Assembly (NCBI GenBank): GCA_002901265.1
Contig: PPHI01000039.1
Coordinates: 62,001-126,000, forward strand
Source: Rhodopirellula baltica
GTDB taxonomy: Bacteria; Planctomycetota; Planctomycetia; Pirellulales; Pirellulaceae
Reading direction: 5' to 3'
DNA length: 64,000 nucleotides
Below, one piece after another: positions 17,707-27,368 of the stretch (its first letter is position 1; every line of letters starts with the position of its first letter). The position numbers and the translations under genes are program-made. The notes under the pieces were generated by a model, which saw nothing but the letters and a program-made list of their open reading frames with translations, searched no databases and was not told the origin of the DNA.

Positions 17707-20700
17707 TCATGGAAGATCAACATCGAGTCGTTTACGAGCGCCGCCCTCTTTGATCGAGACTTTCTTTTCGATCAAGTGGACTTGGTTTCGTACGACGCCG
17801 CGGAACATCACCGTATGTTCGCCCGGCTTCAAGCCTTTCAATTGATAGTCACCCTTCGGCGAAGTTCGCACAACAATTGGTGCACTGCCTTTGGCGGAAT
17901 CCTGTGCCCCCGCGACCGCAGCCTGAGCCGCTGGCATCAGCGTGACTTCTGCGTTTGCAAGCGGAAGTTCCCGATAGCGGACCAAGCCGAACAGATCGCC
18001 CAGGCTTGCCTTCGCAGCTGCTTCGGGCGCACTCGGCGATTGAACCGTCAATTGAAATGGAATGGGCTCACTGACATTGCCCACTGCGTCTTGCGCGCGA
18101 ACGAGCAACGTTTGCGGTCCTCTATCAGCCGGCAATTTCAAATCAACCGACCATTTTCGCAACGATTGCCGCACAGCGGTGAAGACGGCGTCGCCTTTGG
18201 GAAACGCTCCGGAACCATCTTGATCGAAACCAGCCTCGATGCGTTGAATTCCAGCACCTTGATCGATCCCCCAAATAGTAACCGTTCCGACTTTTCCGGC
18301 AACAAATCCGGTTGCCCCGGTGGAAGCTTCGATCGGGCCGAGCACCGGCGGGCTGGCATCAACATAGAGCGACAATGGTTTGAACGAATGCGATCTCGAA
18401 TCGATCGTCATTGCGGCCGCTATGTCCAGCGAGAGATTCTCCAGCCTTGCCGAAGGCAACTCGATTTGGAAATCGGATGCCTTGACATCCAATAGGATCC
18501 TTCCATCGTTCGATGCCTTGAGCAGGCCGATCTTGACTTGGCGATCGGTCGTTAGCATCTGCGCCGTTTCTTCGTCCGGTTTGCCATCATGATTCAAATC
18601 GAATCCGATCACGATGTCATCGGTATTCGATTCAAAAGTCCCGTGCGGTGCATTGACAACAGCGGTGACTGACATCGTCTTACTTGCCGGTACGATGCCG
18701 CTCGGTGCATTTGCATGCAGCCTCAATTCGACTAGCGTCGTCTGTTCTGTGATCAATCCATTGGGTTCGCAGAGCACGTCGAAAACAAATGCACGTGGAT
18801 ACCCGTCAACATTCACGTTTAAACGGACTGGATCTTTGGGAGGATTGGGTAAGTCGATAAACAGTCGATCGCGTAAACGGCTTTTTGACAAAATGCCACT
18901 CAGTTTCCCGCGTACCTGTCCTTCGACACCTTCCAAGTCACAGCTCACCTCGACGGGGCCTCCCTCTGGAAGCAGACGTGACTCCAACGCGGCAATGTCG
19001 ATCACAATTTGTCGCCGACTTCCGTCATAGCGAACACTTGCGTCGATGTAGCGACGTGGCCGCTGAAGCGCAATGCGAATCGGACGATAAGTGGTCCGTC
19101 CCGATTGAACATCTCGAATCGCTGCGATCATTCCGTGCTGCAACAGTTCTTGCGTGGGGGCATGCTCCGACTTTGCATCGGCTGCCGCTGCCTCTTTTGG
19201 CGTTTCCTGCGTTGTTGCACCTGCCCCAGCGAAGACGGTTTCACCGGACGACGCCACTTCATAGGTTGCCGTGAAAAGAGGTTTCCCCATCAAGTCACGC
19301 ACTCGATCGATCCAATCGGAGCTTTCGAGGGACCCAAGGCTTGCGTAACACGTTAAGTCGACTTTCCGAGCCTCCGCTGATTGCCCCGTCAAACCGAAGT
19401 GAGCGTCTTGTTGTCGATTGGGAAAGGGAGTCAGTTGCAAACCGCCGAACGCCGATTCGATTTGCGCACCACCTTGCTGTACAGCTAACTCGGCGACGGG
19501 CAACTCCACACAGGCAGCTTGCCGGTTCAAGAGCAATGTGGGATCCAATTGCGATTTCGTAGCCGCACCTGCGGCAAATAAATCGAATACGATTTCGGTC
19601 GTTCCAATCGCTCGACCAACACGGTTCACCCCGACCGCCACGATCCTTTGACCGCGAGCTGGAATCGTAAAACATGCCGATGATTGCGTCCCAAATTCCG
19701 TCAAACGGTTTTCCCACTCGATCGCGTACTTGCCAGTCGTGGTTTGATCGCAGTGAGTCTCTTCAAGTTCGAGATCAATCAACTGCCTAGCGAATCCGAT
19801 TGCCAAGACAGTTTCCAATGGTTGATCACCAGGATTGCTCAGTACCAGCTCTATCTGTTTCCGTCCCTCATACTGCAAGTCAACGCTTTCTGGGACTGAC
19901 ACATCGGGCAAAGCCACAATCTCTTTGACGAGCAGCTCTGCGGGCGATGCTGCATCTCTCTGATCTGCCAACATGGAAAACGTTTCACGTTGCCAATCAC
20001 GACGCCGCTGCCAAAGCATGCTGGACTTGATTCGCTCAGGCATCGCGACAGAACTTTGATCGAGCCGCGGAAAACGCCACCCATCCCGCGGATCCAGCAA
20101 CTGCATCAATAGCAGCTTCAAATTCGCTTCGCTCGATCGCGTCGATTGGCCCGAAAGGCTATCTACGATTTCGAGAGAGAACTCAACTGAATTTCGCTCG
20201 AGAGCGGACACGATTTCATTGCGACGTGATTCCTGAAGACCACTTTCAGCAAGTAATCGAAGATCGCACTGCATCGTTTCGACAAGACGAAGTAAATCGC
20301 TGGAAACATCACTGGTCACGACAGATTTTACGATGGCGACATAATCAACGTACAGAGTGGCAGCCTGCAGTAACACGTCCGGCTCGAAAGTCGCTTCGTC
20401 CTTCGGTGTGATCGCTTGCCGGATTTCCAGATTTGCCAGTTCATATTTTCGCAGCTCTGAACGCGAAACCTTCTGAATCAACGCGTACAACTGCGATCGA
20501 GTTCCCGATGACAAATACGGAGATCGCAAGAGCGTGGCGGCATCTCCGGCGGCTTCGGCGGTCTCAGGACTTTCAAGGATGCGATCCGCCATTGATTGAC
20601 CGAACAGCTGCTGCACGCGATCGAGCTGTGTAGCGACCAAATTCATCTCTGACTGAACTTGTTTGGAATCGACGTTTCCGAGATTTCCAATCGTTGCCCC

Positions 20701-22629
20701 AAGTTTATGATTCGCGTCAATCAGGTCCTTCAATGCGAGATAGGATTCGCTACGCGTTGGGGGTGAACTCAGCTGCGAAAACTGATGAAGGTAGAAACCC
20801 AATCGACGAATCGACTTGTAGAAAGCTTGCTGAGCATGCCAAGCCAATTGATACCGGTCCATCGCTTCGGCGTATCGTTGCCGTGCTGAAGCAAACAGTT
20901 TTTCCGCTCGGGAATCCCAATGCTCGTTATTCCGTGTCCGCAACAGTTCCGTCGCAAACAGCCGTTCCGCGTCGGCTTGCTCGATTGATTGGCGACACCA
21001 GCTTCCAAACTTTAGGTCGAGAGCTGCGGCCCGTTCCCCATCAAAACATGCCAACGCAGCGGCTTGCACCATGCTCCAGGACAAGTCAGTGTCAGCCAAC
21101 AGTTGTTGTAACAGCTGAAACTCTTTTCGTTGCTCGTACTCTGTTTTCCAATTTGCCTTGACCCACTTGTCGACCGCCTTCCGATCTGTTTGCTCAAGCG
21201 CCTCGTACAAAGCCTGCAAATTAGCCGTCGACGATTTGCCGAGCAAATTGTCAATCTGTAAGGCCAACTCAACCGAACGGGGCGAAATGCGTTCGAGATC
21301 GGACCGCACGGCCAACGACAGCGGTGGGTTGATAACCGTCTCCGCAAGCTTTGTTTGATCGATCGGATTTGGCTCCGCCGACTTGGCCTTGGCAAGGAAT
21401 TCATTGAAGAATTTAACAGCACTCGATTGCTGATCAATTGATCCACGCATCAATTGCGTTTCAGCTAGAAGTAGTTCTCGTTCAAGCTGTTTCAAAAGAT
21501 GTGGACGTTCAATCAGCCGATGATCGGGCGAACTGATCGATGTCATCGCATCCCATGCAGACGCCAAAAGCAATTGCTTCGCCCGTTCATCGAGCGTTTT
21601 CTGCTCTGCAATGACTTGGCCAGCAGCCGTGTTTGTTTCTGTCTGCTTTTGCGTTGCAACAGATTTTATGGGAACAGCCCGAACGTCGGCCGTGGACCAT
21701 GGCTGAGATTGCGACGACGCGGAAATCCCACAGATCACCGGATTGCGTGCTTTGTTAAGTTCACCACCGCCCCAAAAGAGCTGCGGCGACTGGGTTTGTT
21801 GTTGACCAGACGCAAACTCCACCCACTTCTTCACATTCGCCGTCGTAAACGTTGTCCATTCGGAAAGTGACAACTGCTGATCACCATTGACGTCTGCGAC
21901 GGCATGGGTTGCCCCCGCCAAGAACATTCCAAACACGCTGCGTTGTGGGCCATCTTCGACGTGCGAACCTTCTTGTGGTCCGTGAGAACAATAGACCCAA
22001 AGATTTGGATCGTTCAACGACTGGACCGCATTTCGAAGCTGTTCGATGAATCGATTCTCGATGATTCCCAGACGCGGATCGGAAGCGATCGCCCCATCAA
22101 AAATCACGACGATCTTCGTGCCCGCCTTCGATCGTTGAATTTGTTGTAAAACGTCATCGATTGCCCAGCGGCCAATACTTGGCTTGCGAACCTCAAAATC
22201 GCTCAGCAAGAGAGCTGGTCCATCTTCGCCACTGACGCCGTGTACGGCCAGACACATGACCAGCGTATCAGTCGGCCGAAACTGGGCCTTCTCCAATCGC
22301 TCACCAAGGTCTTCCACCGCGTTCGTCGACTTCCACATCGGAGTCCAATCCGAGGTGCTCCAGTTCTCGTTCGTCGCAAGAGCGTCAAAGTCTTGCTGAG
22401 CATACGGAACAATGGGCACATCACTCAAACCAAGATTGTCAGCACGGATCGTGATCAAATGGGTTTGAGCGGCAAAGAACGGACGCAACACCAACCAGGC
22501 AAACGCCCCCAGCATGGTGAGGACACCTAATGCGATGGCGACTCGCCCCAAGTCACGACTGACCTTTGCTCGGCCGCGTTTAGGCGCATGCTGTTGCCAA
22601 GTAGATTGTGATGGTGAGGTTTGGTGCAT
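17707..22629 (-). CDS. Giant membrane-anchored pseudo-caspase-like protein
   Basis: The 1640-residue protein (ATG at 22629; the frame extends upstream without support) mirrors the gene at 11603. It has one membrane helix (about 29-49), a caspase-like domain at about 55-270, and an EF-hand-like loop (D246, N248, D250, E257). The His is kept (CLAVHG, His130), but the strand that should end in Cys reads VVIFDGAI, with Gly179 at the Cys position, so the domain should be inactive. A long helical region follows, then beta-rich segments with calcium-type loops (DLNHDGKPDEE, DQDGSG) and a C-terminal carboxypeptidase-regulatory-like domain (DYQLKGLKPGEHTV). No vWA domain was seen. It would be exposed to the periplasm. 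It diverges from tssA. A scaffolding or regulatory partner of the active paralogue is a fair guess. Confidence 0.65.
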   Translation of the reverse strand: MHQTSPSQSTWQQHAPKRGRAKVSRDLGRVAIALGVLTMLGAFAWLVLRPFFAAQTHLITIRADNLGLSDVPIVPYAQQDFDALATNENWSTSDWTPMWKSTNAVEDLGERLEKAQFRPTDTLVMCLAVHGVSGEDGPALLLSDFEVRKPSIGRWAIDDVLQQIQRSKAGTKIVVIFDGAIASDPRLGIIENRFIEQLRNAVQSLNDPNLWVYCSHGPQEGSHVEDGPQRSVFGMFLAGATHAVADVNGDQQLSLSEWTTFTTANVKKWVEFASGQQQTQSPQLFWGGGELNKARNPVICGISASSQSQPWSTADVRAVPIKSVATQKQTETNTAAGQVIAEQKTLDERAKQLLLASAWDAMTSISSPDHRLIERPHLLKQLERELLLAETQLMRGSIDQQSSAVKFFNEFLAKAKSAEPNPIDQTKLAETVINPPLSLAVRSDLERISPRSVELALQIDNLLGKSSTANLQALYEALEQTDRKAVDKWVKANWKTEYEQRKEFQLLQQLLADTDLSWSMVQAAALACFDGERAAALDLKFGSWCRQSIEQADAERLFATELLRTRNNEHWDSRAEKLFASARQRYAEAMDRYQLAWHAQQAFYKSIRRLGFYLHQFSQLSSPPTRSESYLALKDLIDANHKLGATIGNLGNVDSKQVQSEMNLVATQLDRVQQLFGQSMADRILESPETAEAAGDAATLLRSPYLSSGTRSQLYALIQKVSRSELRKYELANLEIRQAITPKDEATFEPDVLLQAATLYVDYVAIVKSVVTSDVSSDLLRLVETMQCDLRLLAESGLQESRRNEIVSALERNSVEFSLEIVDSLSGQSTRSSEANLKLLLMQLLDPRDGWRFPRLDQSSVAMPERIKSSMLWQRRRDWQRETFSMLADQRDAASPAELLVKEIVALPDVSVPESVDLQYEGRKQIELVLSNPGDQPLETVLAIGFARQLIDLELEETHCDQTTTGKYAIEWENRLTEFGTQSSACFTIPARGQRIVAVGVNRVGRAIGTTEIVFDLFAAGAATKSQLDPTLLLNRQAACVELPVAELAVQQGGAQIESAFGGLQLTPFPNRQQDAHFGLTGQSAEARKVDLTCYASLGSLESSDWIDRVRDLMGKPLFTATYEVASSGETVFAGAGATTQETPKEAAAADAKSEHAPTQELLQHGMIAAIRDVQSGRTTYRPIRIALQRPRRYIDASVRYDGSRRQIVIDIAALESRLLPEGGPVEVSCDLEGVEGQVRGKLSGILSKSRLRDRLFIDLPNPPKDPVRLNVNVDGYPRAFVFDVLCEPNGLITEQTTLVELRLHANAPSGIVPASKTMSVTAVVNAPHGTFESNTDDIVIGFDLNHDGKPDEETAQMLTTDRQVKIGLLKASNDGRILLDVKASDFQIELPSARLENLSLDIAAAMTIDSRSHSFKPLSLYVDASPPVLGPIEASTGATGFVAGKVGTVTIWGIDQGAGIQRIEAGFDQDGSGAFPKGDAVFTAVRQSLRKWSVDLKLPADRGPQTLLVRAQDAVGNVSEPIPFQLTVQSPSAPEAAAKASLGDLFGLVRYRELPLANAEVTLMPAAQAAVAGAQDSAKGSAPIVVRTSPKGDYQLKGLKPGEHTVMFRGVVRNQVHLIEKKVSIKEGGARKRLDVDLP

Positions 22630-23200
22630 CGATCGGCGATGTTTACAGACAACGACACCCGGCAGAAAAATAGCTGAGTGTCGCGCTGATATCACGAGGG
22701 AGGTGGCAGTACGCCCTTTCGTCTTCGTCGATGAATGACAACGTCAGCTTGGATTTGAATGTAGATCCATTACTTAGGCAATTTGCACGGGCTGACTTTA
22801 AGTTTTGTAGCAGTCGTGCGCTGTACCGTCGAATCCGGCAACTCTTGGTCACCGATCAACTCTCGGCAATCCCCCCGAGGGATCGGTAACCAAAACACGC
22901 CATAGGTTCAACTGAAACTCGCACATTTGACTGAAGAATTACCAACTTCTTGCCGGACCTCTCGTGGGGTAACCACTACAGGCAGCACAGACGGTCTAGC
23001 CGATCCGGCACCCCACCGAGCCCCCAAAGTCTTCGTGCCAGATCGATGCGTATACACAGGGAGTGTTTTACAGTTCCGAAGACCCTAGTTACGAGTTTCC
23101 GTCGACCAACTTGATCTCGAAGAAGACATCTTGATCGGTTTCACGCCGGAAACGATTCCACCGTTCGGTAACTTCGAACAGCAACACTAGCGATTTGCAA
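22630..23200. other. Divergent intergenic region upstream of tssA
   Basis: This 571-base gap separates the pseudo-caspase gene from tssA and should hold the promoter of the main type VI operon. It contains an imperfect hairpin (22851-22887), two copies of GGTAACCA (near 22885 and 22970), and a TATACA box at 23051-23056 without a good -35. TTGATC occurs twice about 20 bases apart near 23110-23140. No credible gene was seen, and no promoter can be fixed. Confidence 0.5.
22851..22887. repeat. Imperfect inverted repeat, 7+5 bp arms
   Basis: ACCGATC and CTCGG pair with CCGAG and GATCGGT, with a small asymmetric internal bulge and an 8-base loop. It has no U-tract on either strand. It lies about 220 bases upstream of the pseudo-caspase gene and about 310 bases upstream of tssA, so it could be an operator or an RNA leader structure. 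Confidence 0.4.
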
Positions 23201-24400
23201 ATGGATCTCTCGGATCTCGATTCATTACTTCAACCTCTAACCGACGACGAGCCCTGCGGCCCGGACTTGGAGTATGACCCTGAATTTGGCGAAATGGATC
23301 GCGCCGCGCAGGGCAAACCCGAGCAGCAGTACGGCGACACGATCGTCGCGGCGGAAGAGCCGGAGTGGAAGGAAGTTAAGAAGCTCGCCGAGTCGCTGCT
23401 GTCACGAACCAAAGACATGCGCGTCGTCGTTTTCCTGGCACGCGCCAGCTTAAATCAACAAGGCTTCGTGGCGTTTGAACAATGCCTTCGTTTGCTTCGT
23501 GGATATATCGAAAACTTCTGGGATAGCGTTCATCCCGAACTGGATGCCGACGACGACAACGATCCGACCTACCGAACAAACACACTCGTCACACTTTGCG
23601 ATGACGACACGATGCTGCGAGAACTTCGCGAAGCACCGATTGTGTCATCGCGTGCCGTCGGTCGGTTCAGTTTACGTGACATCGAGAAATCGACCGAACC
23701 TACCGAGAAGCCCGTCGTCGTGAAAACCGACGATGAAGACGATTGGTCGAGTTCAAAAGCAGAGGAACCTGCGGAAACAGCCAAAGGGCCAACTCCGGCA
23801 ACCATCGATGCGGCGTTCACAGATGCCGACATCGAAGACGTACAAGCCACCGAAGAAGCCACGCGACTAGCCGCAGAACACCTTGCCGAAATCGAAAAGC
23901 AAGTGACCGAGAAAGTCGGGGTGAACTTCGCAGTCAGCCTCGCGCCGGCTCGCAATCTTTTGACCGAGATGAACGGCATCATCACCAAACAGTTGCGACG
24001 ACGCGGCGTCGGTGTTGAAGAAGTTTCTGCGGCAAGCTCCGATGCAACGGATGTCGATGCTGTTGTCGCTGATGGCGGACCCGACAACAACGGCACCGCA
24101 GTGACACAAATTGTCAGCCAAGCCGGATACGTTGGCGGAAAAATCGCAACTCGCCAACAAGCAGTCAAGGCGCTAGAAGATGTGTGCGATTACTACGAAC
24201 TGAACGAGCCATCAAGTCCGTTGCCGCTCTTGATTCGACGCGCACAGCGACTTTCTTCGGCAAGCTTTCTTGACATCCTTCGCGATGTCGCCCCCGACGC
24301 CGTCGCCCAAGCCGAGGCGCTTAGCGGTGCGGTGGCGTCCAACGGTTCGTCAACCGATTCGAGCTCCGACTCTGAATCTTCCAGCGACGACAGTTGGTAA
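23201..24400 (+). CDS. tssA: Type VI secretion protein TssA (ImpA family)
   Basis: TssA proteins act at the baseplate or sheath cap during tail assembly. The ATG at 23201 is preferred to a TTG six bases earlier. The ImpA N-terminal domain begins at once (LDSLLQPLTDDEPCGPDLEYDPEF) and runs to about residue 150 (VVVFLARASLNQQGFVAFEQCLRLLRGYI). A linker rich in Glu, Thr and Ala follows. The C-terminal segment RQQAVKALEDVCDYYELNEPSSPLPLLIRRAQRL is the family's second signature. The tail is unusual: a run of Ser and Asp ends in DDSW. It is the first gene of the plus-strand structural operon, 63 bases before tssB. Confidence 0.88.
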   Translation: MDLSDLDSLLQPLTDDEPCGPDLEYDPEFGEMDRAAQGKPEQQYGDTIVAAEEPEWKEVKKLAESLLSRTKDMRVVVFLARASLNQQGFVAFEQCLRLLRGYIENFWDSVHPELDADDDNDPTYRTNTLVTLCDDDTMLRELREAPIVSSRAVGRFSLRDIEKSTEPTEKPVVVKTDDEDDWSSSKAEEPAETAKGPTPATIDAAFTDADIEDVQATEEATRLAAEHLAEIEKQVTEKVGVNFAVSLAPARNLLTEMNGIITKQLRRRGVGVEEVSAASSDATDVDAVVADGGPDNNGTAVTQIVSQAGYVGGKIATRQQAVKALEDVCDYYELNEPSSPLPLLIRRAQRLSSASFLDILRDVAPDAVAQAEALSGAVASNGSSTDSSSDSESSSDDSW

Positions 24401-24463
24401 CCATTCACTTTCAAAAGTTCCGGCGTCTTACCAGCGCCGTTTACATTCCCGTAGGAGTCACTC

Positions 24464-24994
24464 ATGGCTACAGGTAGCGCCCAGAAGTTTATCGCGAGGA
24501 ATCGAGCTCCTCGGGTACAGATCGAATACGACGTTGAAGTTTACGGTGCAGAGAAAAAGGTCCAACTCCCATTCGTGATGGGTGTCTTGGCTGACCTATC
24601 CGGCAAACCGGAAGAACCGCTCGCCCCAGTCTCCGAGCGAAAGGCATTGGAAATCGATGTCGATAACTTTGACGACCGCCTGAAATCGATGAAACCACGC
24701 GTCGCGTTTCAAGTGCCCAACACACTGACGGGCGAAGGCAACATGGCGGTGGACTTGACGTTCGAAAGCATGGACGATTTTTCGCCCGCCGCGATCGCAC
24801 GCAAAGTCGACTCGCTTAGCAAATTGCTACAAGCACGCGAACAACTTGCCAACCTGTTGACTTACATGGACGGAAAAGACGGCGCCGAGGCGCTGCTCAA
24901 TAAAGTCCTGCAAGACCCCGCACTACTGCAGTCGCTCGGCTCGGCGCCGAATGCTGACGCGGATTCGGCCGAAACACCAGCTACCGAGGAGTAA
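24464..24994 (+). CDS. tssB: Type VI contractile sheath small subunit TssB (VipA)
   Basis: The 176-residue protein forms the contractile sheath with TssC. Family features are clear: RVQIEYDVEVYG, LPFVMGVLADLSG, the EIDVDNFDDRLKSM segment and the C-terminal helix SKLLQAREQLANLLTYMDGK that interlocks with TssC. Length is normal. A strong Shine-Dalgarno (TAGGAG) precedes the ATG. The stop is seven bases before the tssC ATG. Confidence 0.95.
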   Translation: MATGSAQKFIARNRAPRVQIEYDVEVYGAEKKVQLPFVMGVLADLSGKPEEPLAPVSERKALEIDVDNFDDRLKSMKPRVAFQVPNTLTGEGNMAVDLTFESMDDFSPAAIARKVDSLSKLLQAREQLANLLTYMDGKDGAEALLNKVLQDPALLQSLGSAPNADADSAETPATEE

Positions 24995-25001
24995 TCGAAT
25001 C

Positions 25002-26495
25002 ATGAGCACCGCAGACGCTTCCTCACAGAACGAAGCCCAAACCGTTACCGCGGACGAGTTTTCGTCACTCCTAGAAAAAGAGTTTCGCCCCAAGAGCGAT
25101 CAGGCCAAAGAGGCGGTCGAAACCGCCGTCAAAACATTGGCCGAGCAAGCCTTGGCTCAAACGGCACTCATCTCCGATGACGCCCTCAAATCCATCGAAG
25201 CGATCATCGCACAGATCGATTCGAAATTGAGCGAACAGATCAACCTGATCTTGCACCACGACGACTATCAAAAGCTCGAAGGTGCTTGGCGCGGTCTGCA
25301 TCACATGGTCAACAATACCGAGACCGATGAGATGCTAAAAATCCGTGTCATGAACGTCACCAAGAAAGAGTTGCACAAGACTCTGAAAAAGTTCAAAGGC
25401 ACCGCTTGGGATCAAAGCCCGATCTTCAAGAAGATGTACGAAGAAGAGTACGGCCAATTCGGTGGCCAGCCCTATGGTTGCTTGGTCGGCGATTATCACT
25501 TCGATCACAGTCCACCAGACGTCGAACTGCTCAGCGAAATGGCAAAGGTCTCTGCCGCTTGCCACGCACCGTTTATCGCCGGTGTCGCACCGTCGGTCAT
25601 GCAAATGGATAGCTGGCAAGAGCTGACCAACCCACGCGACCTCACAAAAATCTTCCAAACCCCCGAGTACGCTCCGTGGCGTTCGCTTCGTGAATCGGAA
25701 GATTCCAAGTACATCGGCTTGGCAATGCCGAAGTTCTTGGCTCGCTTGCCATACGGTGCTGCGACCGATCCGGTCGACGAATTCGCTTTCGAAGAAGACA
25801 CCGAAGCGGCAAATAGCGAAAACTATTGCTGGGCCAATGCCGCTTACGCGATGGCTACGAATATCACCCGCTCGTTCAAGATGTACGGCTGGTGCTCGCG
25901 TATCCGCGGGATCGAATCGGGCGGTGCGGTCGAGAACCTGCCCTGCCACACGTTCCCCACAGACGATGGCGGCGTGGACATGAAGTGCCCGACGGAAATC
26001 GCGATCAGCGACCGTCGCGAAGCCGAACTCGCCAAAAACGGGTTCATGCCACTGATCCACAAAAAGAACTCGGACTTTGCAGCCTTCATCGGCGCCCAGT
26101 CGCTGCACGCACCAGCCGTGTACGACGACCCCGATGCAACGGCGAACGCAAACCTGAGTGCACGCTTGCCTTACTTGTTCGCAACTTGCCGATTCGCTCA
26201 CTACTTGAAGTGCATCGTCCGCGACAAAATCGGCAGCTTCAAAGAACGCAAGGATATGCAAGCCTGGCTTCAAGACTGGATTAACCAGTACGTCGACGGA
26301 AACCCAGGAACTTCTAGCGAAGACACGAAAGCACGTAAGCCACTGGCTGCCGCCGAAGTTGTCGTCGAAGAAGTCGAAGGCAACCCCGGCTACTACACCA
26401 GCAAGTTCTTCCTGCGTCCACACTATCAATTGGAAGGTCTGTCGGTCTCACTCCGACTCGTCTCCAAGCTGCCTTCGGCGAAGGGTGGCGGTTGA
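25002..26495 (+). CDS. tssC: Type VI contractile sheath large subunit TssC (VipB)
   Basis: From the ATG at 25002 (preceded by GAGGAG) the protein has 497 residues, normal for TssC; the frame runs 17 codons further into tssB but lacks support. Hallmarks include the segment YQKLEGAWRGLHHMVNN, the EEYGQFGGQPYGCLVGDYHF block, LPYGAATDPVDEFAFEED and the C-terminal GYYTSKFFLRPHYQLEGL. It makes the sheath around the Hcp tube and should be cleared by TssH after contraction. A terminator-like hairpin follows before hcp. Confidence 0.96.
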   Translation: MSTADASSQNEAQTVTADEFSSLLEKEFRPKSDQAKEAVETAVKTLAEQALAQTALISDDALKSIEAIIAQIDSKLSEQINLILHHDDYQKLEGAWRGLHHMVNNTETDEMLKIRVMNVTKKELHKTLKKFKGTAWDQSPIFKKMYEEEYGQFGGQPYGCLVGDYHFDHSPPDVELLSEMAKVSAACHAPFIAGVAPSVMQMDSWQELTNPRDLTKIFQTPEYAPWRSLRESEDSKYIGLAMPKFLARLPYGAATDPVDEFAFEEDTEAANSENYCWANAAYAMATNITRSFKMYGWCSRIRGIESGGAVENLPCHTFPTDDGGVDMKCPTEIAISDRREAELAKNGFMPLIHKKNSDFAAFIGAQSLHAPAVYDDPDATANANLSARLPYLFATCRFAHYLKCIVRDKIGSFKERKDMQAWLQDWINQYVDGNPGTSSEDTKARKPLAAAEVVVEEVEGNPGYYTSKFFLRPHYQLEGLSVSLRLVSKLPSAKGGG

Positions 26496-26528
26496 TCGCT
26501 CGATATCAACACGACTGCTAATTCTCGT

Positions 26529-26555
26529 CGCAAGGCTGAGGTCTTGCGGTTTTTT
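26529..26555 (+). terminator. Intrinsic terminator between tssC and hcp
   Basis: CGCAAG (26529-26534) pairs with CTTGCG (26543-26548) around an 8-base loop and is followed by G and six T. It lies 33 bases after the tssC stop and 38 bases before the hcp ATG. It may partly end tssA-B-C transcripts, so that hcp depends on read-through or its own promoter. Confidence 0.6.
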
Positions 26556-26593
26556 ACTGAACCTCAAAACAAAATACACATAGGAATACGACC

Positions 26594-27079
26594 ATGGCTG
26601 TTGATATGTTCTTGGACATCAAGGGAGAGATCGAAGGCGAATCCCAAGATGCAACTCACCAAAATGAAATTGACTTGCTCGCTTGGAGCTGGGGCATGTC
26701 ACAAAGCGGCTCGTTTCACGTCGGTGGCGGTGGCGGAGCTGGCAAAGCAAACTTTCAAGACATCAGCGTGACCAAATGGATCGACAATTCGTCGCCCATC
26801 CTGATGATCTACTGTGCCAACGGAGATCACTTCCCAAGTGCAAAACTGACCGTCCGTAAGGCCGGCAAAAAGCCTTTGGAATACTTGGTCATCGACATGA
26901 AAGATGTTCTGATCACGAGCGTCTCGACTGGCGGTTCAGGTGGTGAAGATCGCTTGACCGAAAATGTCACACTGAACTTCCGCCAAGTCAAAGTGAGCTA
27001 CAAGGCTCAGAAGAAAGACGGTAGCGGCGGCCCAGAGAAATTGTTCGCTTGGGACATCGCTGCAAATAAGCAACTGTAA
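26594..27079 (+). CDS. hcp: Type VI inner-tube protein Hcp (TssD)
   Basis: The 161-residue protein forms the hexameric rings of the inner tube and is secreted. The family pattern is seen in MFLDIKGEIEGESQD, the IDLLAWSWGMSQSG segment, the ISVTKWIDNSSP segment and the later VSYKAQKKDG. It has a Gly-rich loop at residues 44-51 (VGGGGGAG). Length is normal and there is no C-terminal effector domain. The ATG follows an AGGA box. Terminator-like hairpins lie on both sides, which would allow separate, high expression. Confidence 0.95.
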   Translation: MAVDMFLDIKGEIEGESQDATHQNEIDLLAWSWGMSQSGSFHVGGGGGAGKANFQDISVTKWIDNSSPILMIYCANGDHFPSAKLTVRKAGKKPLEYLVIDMKDVLITSVSTGGSGGEDRLTENVTLNFRQVKVSYKAQKKDGSGGPEKLFAWDIAANKQL

Positions 27080-27143
27080 GCGTTGCTAAAGTGAATTTGA
27101 TGCCGGGTTTTCTGAGTGACATCCGACCCGGCCATGGAATCGC

Positions 27144-27181
27144 GATGATGTGGCATTCGCACCGCCACATCGTCGTCTTTT
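27144..27181 (+). terminator. Intrinsic terminator downstream of hcp
   Basis: An 11-bp stem with one G-U pair (27144-27154 with 27064+100 to 27174) closes a 9-base loop (27155-27163) and is followed by GTCTTTT. The right arm is 27164-27174. It lies 64 bases after the hcp stop and is the best intrinsic terminator in the type VI half. Confidence 0.7.
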
Positions 27182-27368
27182 CCTCCGCCAACTCAGCCCC
27201 CTGATCAGTAACCGATCTCGCTGACTTGGCGGAGAAAAAGACGACCCAATTCTCTCTACAAACGATGACGATTTGAACCGAGAGCACGGGGGTGCTCCGC
27301 GAGTCAGCATTGCGAACTCTTTCGCAAGCGGATGATCAAATCGCCGATCCTACCTCGGAAACGCTTCA

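Noticed and set aside
25335-26429. Long minus-strand open frame (364 codons) inside tssC
   Set aside because: It is a shadow of the strongly conserved tssC reading frame with no recognisable protein features.
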